Assembly: GCF_027484545.1 (NCBI RefSeq) | Contig: NZ_JAIXST010000171.1 | Span: 1-38,560 of the forward strand | Reading direction: 5' to 3' | Origin: Runella sp. | Lineage (GTDB): Bacteria; Bacteroidota; Bacteroidia; Cytophagales; Spirosomataceae | DNA: 38,560 nt | Shown: positions 7,967 through 15,103 of the stretch, piece by piece | Layout of the letters: every line of letters begins with the position of its first letter | Position numbering within the stretch: the first letter of the stretch is position 1 | Program-made: the position numbers and the translations under genes | The notes under the pieces: model-generated | The model's database searches: none | What the model was told of the DNA's origin: nothing | What the model saw: the letters and a program-made list of their open reading frames with translations, nothing else

Positions 7967-8974
7967 TTATTTTTCTGTTTCGTCGGTATCCGTGGCTGTG
8001 TCTTTGGGACGTTCATAGATAAGCTTGCCTTTTTCGTCCCATTCGCTGATAAGAATGCCTTCGCCATCTTCGTACCAATAACGAGGATAACGCGTCAGTT
8101 TTTTGCGTTGACGGCGGTATTGATAGTATTCATTCCAAGTTCCTACCGGAAAATCATTATCGTATTGGCCTTTCACCATTAGTTGACCGCCATCGTAAAA
8201 CATCAGATAATCACCTTTCCGTTTGCCGTATTGAATCGGAATCACTTCACGCACTTTGGTATGAGCAGAATCATAGTAACTGATAATAGATTCTGCGGGA
8301 AAACCCTGATTCCATTTGGTTTTATCCAACAACCGATAATCAGCGTCGTATGTTTCCCAACGTCCATCTTTAGTTCCTATGTGATAATTGCCTTCTTCTA
8401 CCAGATTTCCTGAGACATATCGCTTATAAGGACCGTGGAGAATCTGTGCGGCGTCTTTGTCTTTTATAGCCGATTTACTCACAATTCGATTACGGTTATC
8501 GTACCAAAACACTTCCAGTCCATCGTAGGTGCGTGGTTGAAGATAGGTTTTTAATACGTGAAATTCCGTCTGTGTGATGCGGTCACCGCTTCCAGTACTT
8601 GTCGTCATCTTAACAATGGAAAGTCCTTCGTAATCGGTATGGTATTTTTTCTTTTTCAGCCGGCGGGCTTTTTCCTGTTTACGAAATTCTTTGACTTTCA
8701 GCCCTAAATCAGGCAATTTTTCCGTAAAAAAGTCTTTTGCGTCTGAAGGTTTTATAGATTTTCCTGCCACAGTTGCTCCTACCCCCAAGTCCGGAGTGGA
8801 AATCCCCGCTTTTTGAAGTAAACTGTCTGCCTGCGCTTTTCTTTCTTTGAATTTTTCAGCCCTTGTCGCCTTTTTTTCGGGCGTAGTTTGCCCCTGCGCA
8901 ATGGTAAGCGTGAAAATGGCAATTGCTGCGCTTGAAAATAGTCGTATTGTGTTCACTTTCATTTGCAAAAACAT
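7967..8974 (-). CDS. Secreted protein with MORN/YwqK-like repeats
   Basis: The 335-residue protein has a signal peptide (hydrophobic LFSSAAIAIFTLTIAQGQ; mature from about residue 29). A basic, Lys-rich coiled region follows (PEKKATRAEKFKERKAQADSLL, then FRKQEKARRLKKKKY). Residues ~175-320 contain MORN-variant repeats such as HGPYKRYVSGNLVEEGNYHIG, KDGRWETYD, GDYLMFYDGGQLMVKGQYDND and GTWNEYY. These are usually annotated as YwqK-family antitoxin repeats in Bacteroidota, a label that does not establish toxin-antitoxin function. The second Met (8962) is an alternative start and leaves a conventional signal peptide. A TAAATTTG -7-like element lies about 55 bp upstream (9036-9029). It appears to be transcribed alone. 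Confidence 0.7.
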   Translation of the reverse strand: MFLQMKVNTIRLFSSAAIAIFTLTIAQGQTTPEKKATRAEKFKERKAQADSLLQKAGISTPDLGVGATVAGKSIKPSDAKDFFTEKLPDLGLKVKEFRKQEKARRLKKKKYHTDYEGLSIVKMTTSTGSGDRITQTEFHVLKTYLQPRTYDGLEVFWYDNRNRIVSKSAIKDKDAAQILHGPYKRYVSGNLVEEGNYHIGTKDGRWETYDADYRLLDKTKWNQGFPAESIISYYDSAHTKVREVIPIQYGKRKGDYLMFYDGGQLMVKGQYDNDFPVGTWNEYYQYRRQRKKLTRYPRYWYEDGEGILISEWDEKGKLIYERPKDTATDTDETEK

Positions 8975-9078
8975 CTGTATCCTAATCTATTTACTTCTAC
9001 CCCAACGAATAGTTTGCCAAAATTGTACCAAATTTAAGAACGTTTACCAGTTAATTTTGTTGCAACAGCAAAAACACA

Positions 9079-9106
9079 AAACCTTTCCGCACGTGCGGAA
9101 AGGTTT
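9079..9106 (-). terminator. Intrinsic terminator after DUF1501: perfect 28-bp palindrome
   Basis: The 14-bp arms AAACCTTTCCGCAC and GTGCGGAAAGGTTT are exact reverse complements with no spacer, so the RNA can form a 12-bp stem with a 4-nt loop. Reading on the minus strand, the stem ends in GGTTT and the transcript continues TTGTGTTTTTG, a broken T-run. It lies 27 bp after the DUF1501 stop and closes that operon. Confidence 0.7.
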
Positions 9107-9133
9107 CAGGCAACGGCTCATTTTATTTTATGA

Positions 9134-10684
9134 TTACGCCTTTATGATGCGAACTACCTTTTGTCCTGCATCACACTGCATTGCGCAAAGATAATGACCG
9201 GGCACAAGACGATTTCCTTCAATGATTTCCATATAAACCCCTGCCCCCATATTTCCCTGACGTAAAATGGAAACTTCACGTCCCAACATATCATACAATG
9301 CTATTTTCACATTCATCTGTTTTTTAAGTGAATAGGCTACACTTGTATAGGTAATGAATGGGTTGGCAGCATTTATATCAAAGGTAAAATCCTGATTGCT
9401 CACCAATAAGGTACTGGTGGCCATTTTGAAAATAGGAAGTCCCGTAAAGTCTTTGTTGCCCATGATACTGCGAGATACCTGTGCTTCTACTCCAAGGTGG
9501 TCTTCCAGAATACTGGTATAGATTTGGCGGAAATCATATTCGAATTTTATGTCACCATTACCATCCAAATCACTAAGAACAGGGTTACGGCCTAAGATAC
9601 CGCCTCTTACACCGCTTCCAACAACAAATACTGGAGCTGCCGAACCGTGATCGGTACCCATTGTACCGTTTTGAGTAACCCGCCGACCAAACTCTGAAAA
9701 TGTCATGACGACAACCTTATCGGCCAAACCTCGTTTTTCTAAATCTTTCTGAAAAGCGGCTACGGCATCCGAAACTGTTTTGAGGAGAGTCGTATGCGTA
9801 CCGGTATTGGTAGCATTGGCAACCACTTGGTTGGCATGGGTATCGAATCCGCCAATCGTAGTTAAATAAATGGGCGTTTGCAGCCCCCCGCCAATCAACT
9901 CTCCTACAATTTTTAATTGATTGGCTAAGTTAGTGGTAGGGTAGGTATAGAGGTTTTTTGCAGCACTGTCCCATTTTTTCTTGATAATATCAGAATACGC
10001 AACCGACTGAGTGGCAATCTGACGCATGAACTTCAACTCTTCACCCGCCAAAGTCTCGGGAACAGGCTCATTATCAACGGTCGTTCCTGTAACGAGGTTG
10101 TAAAAATTAGTAGGATTACTAAATGCTACTCCTGTCGAACCCAAATCCGACTGAATCAGCAGAGATTCCACCGACCCCAATTGAATAGCCATGGGTTGCG
10201 CAGGTATTTGAATGGGAAAGCCCGGATAGAGTTTGGTCAGGTATCTCCCGGCCCAGCCTTCGTCCAACATCTCATTGGCATCCGAACCGGTGAGCCAAAT
10301 ATCGGTTGAACGAAAATGGGAGCGGTTAGGGCTTTCATAACCTACATTTTGTACGACGGTCATTTTACCGCTGTCGTACAGCTCTTTCATGGCCGTCATA
10401 CCGGGATTTAGCCCCATTTGACTGTTGAGAACAAGTACATTTTCTTTTTTGACGGCTATATTGGCTCGTTTGCTGTAATAAATCGGATTTTCATAAGGAA
10501 TTACGGTATTAAGACCGTCGTTTCCTCCCGCAAGCTGTACCAAGACTAAAATCTTGCCATTGGTAGCTTCTATATTTAAAGCAAACGGATTATGAGCAAA
10601 GGCTTTTACCGAAGTGCCTCCCATTCCAAAGGCTACTCCACCCGACAAAAGGCTCAATTGCTGTAAAAATTCTTTACGGTTCAT
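9134..10684 (-). CDS. DUF1501 family protein with type IX secretion sorting domain
   Basis: The 516-residue protein begins MNRKEFLQQLSLLSGGVAFGMGG, an export-type N-terminus, and continues with the DUF1501 signature LVLVQLAGGNDGLNTVIPYENP (about 46-67). Further typical segments are NRSHFRSTDIW, GGFDTHANQ, VVMTFSEFGRRVTQNGTMGTDHG and GGILGR. DUF1501 belongs to the alkaline-phosphatase/sulfatase-like superfamily and keeps potential metal-binding Asp and His residues, but its substrate is unknown. Residues ~435-516 (NPFITYTSVAYSLKKQMNV, LYDMLGREV, GVYMEII, KVVRIIKA) form a type A C-terminal domain that directs export by the type IX system. It starts 27 bp after the DUF1800 gene, its usual partner, and is followed by a strong terminator. 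Confidence 0.88.
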   Translation of the reverse strand: MNRKEFLQQLSLLSGGVAFGMGGTSVKAFAHNPFALNIEATNGKILVLVQLAGGNDGLNTVIPYENPIYYSKRANIAVKKENVLVLNSQMGLNPGMTAMKELYDSGKMTVVQNVGYESPNRSHFRSTDIWLTGSDANEMLDEGWAGRYLTKLYPGFPIQIPAQPMAIQLGSVESLLIQSDLGSTGVAFSNPTNFYNLVTGTTVDNEPVPETLAGEELKFMRQIATQSVAYSDIIKKKWDSAAKNLYTYPTTNLANQLKIVGELIGGGLQTPIYLTTIGGFDTHANQVVANATNTGTHTTLLKTVSDAVAAFQKDLEKRGLADKVVVMTFSEFGRRVTQNGTMGTDHGSAAPVFVVGSGVRGGILGRNPVLSDLDGNGDIKFEYDFRQIYTSILEDHLGVEAQVSRSIMGNKDFTGLPIFKMATSTLLVSNQDFTFDINAANPFITYTSVAYSLKKQMNVKIALYDMLGREVSILRQGNMGAGVYMEIIEGNRLVPGHYLCAMQCDAGQKVVRIIKA

Positions 10685-10711
10685 GTTCTTTTATAATTTA
10701 GGATGGAAGGG

Positions 10712-12088
10712 TTAAGCCAGTTGAAATTCGGGTAAACGCATAATCGCTTTCAGCAAGGCCTTTATTTGATTTTCAGCCCCGGGAGTGCTCGTGGACCAGT
10801 TAGCTAAAATAGTACTCCCTAATAATGTACTGATCAGGGTTTGTCTTTTTGCAGCACTGATCGGAAACTGTAGAAAAACAGTTACCATGTCATCTACCAA
10901 CTTAACGGCATCTTCCGAAGTTTTGTAAGTACGGGCGTAATTAACGGGGTTATTGATAAGTTTAAACTGAGTAGCTCGAGTATTGCCCATCGTATTTACA
11001 ATATAGTCAGATAGACTTCCCCGAGTCACAAAAGTAGTCGAACTTATCCAATCGCGCTGCCCTACCCATCCCTGAACATTTGGTGGATAGAAAAGCTGTT
11101 GTTGAAGCGCCTGAGTTTGGGAATAAATGTAAGCCCAGTCGGCAGTAGGCGTCATTTGAGTAGGCGTTAAATCAAATGCTTTCAGGATACCGATAGTGGT
11201 TTCCATCGGGTTTTTGATTTTAGCGCCTCGGTATTGTGCACCAAAGAACTCATCCGACGTAAGCAGGAATCTTAAAACCGGTTTTATCTCGTAGTTATTT
11301 TTACGAAAAATATCCGCCATCTGCTTTACAAAAGTTTCATTCGGTTTGTAAAACACAAATTCTTTGAAAAGTTTGCGACAAACAAATTCCGCAGCTTCGG
11401 GTTTTTCAAGAATAAGATCAATGACATCCCCGTATTTATAATTACCGGTTTTTCCGAAAATGGTTTTATTAATGTTAGCAAAACGACTTTGATTGAAAAC
11501 TGAATTTAATCCGGTTACCTGCCAACCTGTAAATGCCAAAGCCGCTTGCTTAATATCAGTCTCGGTATAGTTGCCGATGCCAATCGTGAATAACTCCATC
11601 ACTTCACGGGCATAGTTCTCGTTGGGAGTAGTGCCGTTGCTGAGCCGCCCATCCAAGTAAATCAGCATCGCAGGGTCAATCGTGACATCTTTGGTAAGTT
11701 GCCGAAAATTACCCCAAGCCGAACGCCGAAAGAGATTGTTTTGGATGTACATGTGTTGAGGATAACCAACCTTGTCGCGCTCAGAGACGAAATGATTGTG
11801 CCAAAAAAGGGTCATTTTTTCGCGCATATTGGTTCCTTCGCCCAACATAAGGTCATACCACCAATACGTCATTGTACGATAACGATCACCTTCCAGAGAA
11901 TTATTAGTGGGAGTTTCGGTTATCCAATCACCGGGAGGTACAGGCAAAGGGCGATTTGCCAGCAATTCTTTATCAACAAATTCTGCTACTGTCGAATAGG
12001 ACAAAGCTTTCTCCAAATCTTTGCGTGAGTAGCCAAACAAGCAACGCGATAGCAAATGTTTGGCGTTTAATACATCCCAAGCCGGCAT
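10712..12088 (-). CDS. DUF1800 family protein
   Basis: The 458-residue product (start at Met 12088) carries the DUF1800 hallmarks: AKHLLSRCLFGYSRKDLE at the N-terminus, MREKMTLFWHNHF, MLIYLDGRLSNG, PNENYAREVMELFTIGIG, FTGWQV, and YPPNVQGWVG near the C-terminus. The frame stays open upstream to 12151, but those 21 residues (MFKFVHWKVQNKKV...) are not family-like, so I chose the inner ATG. DUF1800 and DUF1501 genes are almost always adjacent in bacteria and their joint role is unknown. No signal peptide is visible, unlike its DUF1501 partner. It is divergent from cutC across a 135-bp gap in which I find no convincing promoter consensus. Confidence 0.85.
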   Translation of the reverse strand: MPAWDVLNAKHLLSRCLFGYSRKDLEKALSYSTVAEFVDKELLANRPLPVPPGDWITETPTNNSLEGDRYRTMTYWWYDLMLGEGTNMREKMTLFWHNHFVSERDKVGYPQHMYIQNNLFRRSAWGNFRQLTKDVTIDPAMLIYLDGRLSNGTTPNENYAREVMELFTIGIGNYTETDIKQAALAFTGWQVTGLNSVFNQSRFANINKTIFGKTGNYKYGDVIDLILEKPEAAEFVCRKLFKEFVFYKPNETFVKQMADIFRKNNYEIKPVLRFLLTSDEFFGAQYRGAKIKNPMETTIGILKAFDLTPTQMTPTADWAYIYSQTQALQQQLFYPPNVQGWVGQRDWISSTTFVTRGSLSDYIVNTMGNTRATQFKLINNPVNYARTYKTSEDAVKLVDDMVTVFLQFPISAAKRQTLISTLLGSTILANWSTSTPGAENQIKALLKAIMRLPEFQLA

Positions 12089-12223
12089 AGTAGATAGATC
12101 TTTTCGTTGTACTTTTTTATTTTGTACTTTCCAATGGACAAATTTGAACAAAAAAGGTTTAATTTTCTAACGAAAATACGCTTTAATTTCTTGAAAATCA
12201 ATCCATACAACCCTTTTCAACTC

Positions 12224-12958
12224 ATGCAAGTAGAAATTTGTGCTTTTTCTATTGAATCCTGTTTGAATGCCCAACGTGCCGGGGCTCATCGCGTAGAACT
12301 TTGTGGAGGTCTATATGAAGGTGGCACTACCCCCAGCTATGGTCTTATTGAAAGAGCCAGAGCAGTATTTTCCATTCAGTTATACGTAATGATACGCCCG
12401 CGCGGCGGAGATTTTTGTTACGATGAAGAAGAATTGTCTGTAATGCGAAGTGATATTCTAACCGCTAAAAAGCTGGGCGCAGATGGCGTCGTCTTGGGTA
12501 TTTTACTGCCCAACGGCAAGGTAGATGTAACCCGAACAGCAGAATTGGTAGAATTGGCTAAACCCATGGCAGTCACTTTCCATCGTGCTTTTGACATGGC
12601 TATTGATCCTTATGAAGCATTGGAGGTCGTCATTCAGACGGGCGCAGAACGAATTTTAACCTCTGGCCAACAAAACACGGCTTTGGAAGGACGCGATTTA
12701 ATTCAGCAATTAACCCAACAAGCAGCAGGACGAATTGAAATTATGGCAGGAAGTGGCGTAAATGCTGACAATGCTTTGCTTTTAGCTAAAACAGGTGTGC
12801 AAGCTTTACATTTAACAGGCAAAGCTACCAAAAGCGGAGCAATGAGTTACCGAAAATCAGAAGTAAGCATGGCCTCTGTTTTGCCTTCTGACGAATACGA
12901 AATCACGTACAGTAACGAACTAAAAATCAAGGCTGTGATAGACGCAGTCAGCAACTAA
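12224..12958 (+). CDS. cutC: CutC family protein (copper homeostasis-type)
   Basis: The 244-residue TIM-barrel protein starts MQVEICAFSIESC (ATG at 12224). The open frame runs back to 12107, but the extra 39 residues are AT-rich and non-family. Conserved segments are AGAHRVELCGGLYEGGTTPSYGLIE, MIRPRGGDFCYDEEE, GADGVVLGILLPNGKVD, VTFHRAFDMAIDP, RILTSGQQNTALEG and IMAGSGVNADNA. CutC was first linked to copper tolerance, but its biochemical role remains disputed. The gene stands between the divergent DUF1800/DUF1501 operon and nagB and appears to be transcribed alone. Confidence 0.93.
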   Translation: MQVEICAFSIESCLNAQRAGAHRVELCGGLYEGGTTPSYGLIERARAVFSIQLYVMIRPRGGDFCYDEEELSVMRSDILTAKKLGADGVVLGILLPNGKVDVTRTAELVELAKPMAVTFHRAFDMAIDPYEALEVVIQTGAERILTSGQQNTALEGRDLIQQLTQQAAGRIEIMAGSGVNADNALLLAKTGVQALHLTGKATKSGAMSYRKSEVSMASVLPSDEYEITYSNELKIKAVIDAVSN

Positions 12959-13015
12959 ATTGCCTATTATTAAATTTTTTTATTAATTTAAGTCGCTAAT
13001 TATCTTACAAATAGA

Positions 13016-13023
13016 TACCTTTG
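13016..13023 (+). promoter_or_regulatory. Candidate -7 element of the nagB-type gene
   Basis: TACCTTTG, followed by C, matches the Bacteroidota -7 consensus TAnnTTTG and lies 29 bp before the ATG at 13053. The TTTA at 12987-12990 is the nearest -33-like sequence but is 25 bp away, longer than usual. The upstream region is very AT-rich. Confidence 0.45.
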
Positions 13024-13052
13024 CCTCGTAAACTACTCCTTCTTTCAGCATC

Positions 13053-15011
13053 ATGATTACTGAACCTTTAATGATTCAAACACAAGTCGCCGACAATGGT
13101 ATGTCAAACGGCATGGTAGGTCAGGCTATCACCTACGAAAAAATTCCAACGCAGATTTATGCCGACTCTAAAGACGCTTCTCGGGCTGTAGCACAAGAGA
13201 TTGCAGACTTGATTCGCAGTAAGCAGAAAGAAGGCAAAAATTGCATTCTTGGTTTAGCAACAGGCTCTTCGCCGAAGACAGTTTATGCCCAACTCATTAA
13301 AATGCACCGTGAAGAAGGGCTAAGTTTCAGAAATGTAGTTTCGTTCAATTTGGACGAATACTATCCTATGCAGCCTGATTCTATTCACAGCTACGTGCGC
13401 TTTATGCGGGAGCAGTTATTTGACCACGTTGATATGCCTAAGGAAAATTATTTTATTCCTGACGGAACCGTTCCCCCAGCTATGATTAATGATTTTGCCC
13501 AACGCTACGATAATAAAATCAATGCAATGGGAGGGATTGATTTTCAATTGTTGGGGATTGGTGGAAATGGCCACATTGGATTCAATGAGCCGGGGTCACT
13601 CATCAACTCGCGTACTCGTCTGATGACACTTGACCATTCTACCCGTGCAGCTACTGCAATGGAATTTGGAGGGCTTCATAATGTTCCTAAGAAAGCCATT
13701 ACCATGGGGGTTTCGACCATTATGAATGCCAAAAGAGTTGTTCTATTGGCATGGGGAGAGCGCAAAGCTACGATGATCAGATCATCCGTCGAAGGGCCGG
13801 TGACAGAATTAGTGCCCGCCTCTTATTTGCAGGCACATCCCAACGTTGCCTTTTTTGTAGATGTTCGGGCTGCTTCTGAACTCACCCGGGTCAAAACTCC
13901 TTGGTTGGTAGATACCGTTGAGTGGAATAATTCCATGATTAAAAAGGCAGTTACTCACCTTTCTTTGACACTCGATAAGCCCATCCTGAAGTTAACCACT
14001 AAAGATTACAACGACAACGGGATGAGCGATATGCTGGCGGCACACGGTTCAGCGTATGATATCAATATCAATGTTTTCAATCAATTACAACATACCATTA
14101 CGGGTTGGCCAGGAGGTAAACCCAACGCAGACGATACCTATCGTCCGGAGCGTGCACATCCAGCTAAAAAACGGGTAATTTTGTTTAGCCCTCACCCTGA
14201 CGATGATATTATCTCCATGGGAGGCACTTTCCAACGTTTGGTAGACCAAGGTCATGAAGTACACGTAGCTTACCAAACCTCGGGCAACATTGCCGTAGCT
14301 GATGATGAGGCGTTTCGTTTTATTGACTTTGTGGTGGATTACAACCAGAGATTTCAAATTGAAAGTCCTGCTGCAATGAAGATTTTTGAAGACGCTAAAG
14401 CGTTTTTGAAGAAGAAAAAAGACAGTGAGATAGATACTCCTGATGTTCGCTACGTAAAAGGACTGATTCGTCGCGGAGAAGCAAAAGCCACCTGTCGTTT
14501 TGTAGGAACTGAACATTTTCACTTTTTGGACATGCCCTTCTACGAAACTGGGACTGTTCAGAAAAAACCCATCGGTACAGAAGACGTAAAAATCATTGCC
14601 GAGTTAATAGAAAAAGTAAAACCTCATCAAATCTACGCCGCAGGAGACTTTGCCGACCCACATGGTACGCACAAAGTGTGTTGGGATGCCATCGAAGGGG
14701 CTTTGAGTCAATTGAAGCACAAAAACTTCATGAAGGATTGTTGGGTATGGCTATACCGCGGCGCTTGGGCGGAGTGGGATATTCACGAGATTGAAATGGC
14801 AGTACCAATGAGCCCTGACCAGGTAATGAAAAAACGAATGGGTATTTTCAAACACCAATCGCAAAAGGACGGGGTAGTGTTTCAGGGTGATGACTCCCGT
14901 GAATTCTGGCAACGTGCCGAAGAACGAAACAGCGGTACAGCCCACCTCTACGATCAGCTCGGATTGGCTGAATATGAAGCCATGGAAGCCTTTGTAAGAT
15001 GGCACTTTTAA
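13053..15011 (+). CDS. nagB: Glucosamine-6-phosphate deaminase fused to a PIG-L/LmbE deacetylase domain
   Basis: This 652-residue protein has two parts. Residues ~30-300 are a NagB-type isomerase/deaminase that converts glucosamine-6-P to fructose-6-P and ammonia. It shows GLATGSSP (67-74), FNLDEYYPM (98-106, catalytic Asp) and GNGHIGFNEP (171-180). Residues ~370-652 are PIG-L/LmbE-like, with the zinc-site motif HPDDD (381-385) and a later DPHGTHKVC (HxxH-type) segment. That suggests N-deacetylation of a GlcNAc-like substrate before deamination, but the second activity is inferred. Single-domain NagB is ~260 residues, so this is the long form known from Bacteroidota. The start may be any of several early Met codons (1, 7, 17 or 21). 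It ends 29 bp before a large inverted repeat shared with the convergent oxidoreductase. Confidence 0.92.
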   Translation: MITEPLMIQTQVADNGMSNGMVGQAITYEKIPTQIYADSKDASRAVAQEIADLIRSKQKEGKNCILGLATGSSPKTVYAQLIKMHREEGLSFRNVVSFNLDEYYPMQPDSIHSYVRFMREQLFDHVDMPKENYFIPDGTVPPAMINDFAQRYDNKINAMGGIDFQLLGIGGNGHIGFNEPGSLINSRTRLMTLDHSTRAATAMEFGGLHNVPKKAITMGVSTIMNAKRVVLLAWGERKATMIRSSVEGPVTELVPASYLQAHPNVAFFVDVRAASELTRVKTPWLVDTVEWNNSMIKKAVTHLSLTLDKPILKLTTKDYNDNGMSDMLAAHGSAYDININVFNQLQHTITGWPGGKPNADDTYRPERAHPAKKRVILFSPHPDDDIISMGGTFQRLVDQGHEVHVAYQTSGNIAVADDEAFRFIDFVVDYNQRFQIESPAAMKIFEDAKAFLKKKKDSEIDTPDVRYVKGLIRRGEAKATCRFVGTEHFHFLDMPFYETGTVQKKPIGTEDVKIIAELIEKVKPHQIYAAGDFADPHGTHKVCWDAIEGALSQLKHKNFMKDCWVWLYRGAWAEWDIHEIEMAVPMSPDQVMKKRMGIFKHQSQKDGVVFQGDDSREFWQRAEERNSGTAHLYDQLGLAEYEAMEAFVRWHF

Positions 15012-15040
15012 CAACCATTTTTTGTAAATAATAAGCTTAC

Positions 15041-15099
15041 TGTAACGAAACAAAAACGTTGGTCGGTTTCAAACCGGTTAACGCTTTTGTTTCGTTACA
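15041..15099. terminator. Bidirectional terminator: 59-nt near-perfect inverted repeat
   Basis: The 20-nt left arm (15041-15060, beginning TGTAACGAAAC) and right arm (15080-15099, ending GTTTCGTTACA) pair with a single mismatch. The 19-nt interior folds into a second stem, CGGTT/AACCG. It sits exactly between the convergent nagB (ends 15011) and oxidoreductase (ends 15104) genes. T-runs beside it are weak, so stem strength would have to do the work. Confidence 0.7.
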
Positions 15100-15103
15100 G
15101 ATT

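Noticed and set aside
7967-8974. YwqK label as a toxin-antitoxin module
   Set aside because: No toxin gene lies next to it, and the MORN-like repeats with a signal peptide suggest an envelope protein.
12089-12223. Divergent promoter pair between DUF1800 and cutC
   Set aside because: The region is AT-rich with many partial matches, but none fits TTG-N19-21-TAnnTTTG on either strand.
14085-14522. 145-residue minus-strand open frame inside the NagB/PIG-L gene
   Set aside because: It is a shadow of the coding strand; both domains on the plus strand are intact.
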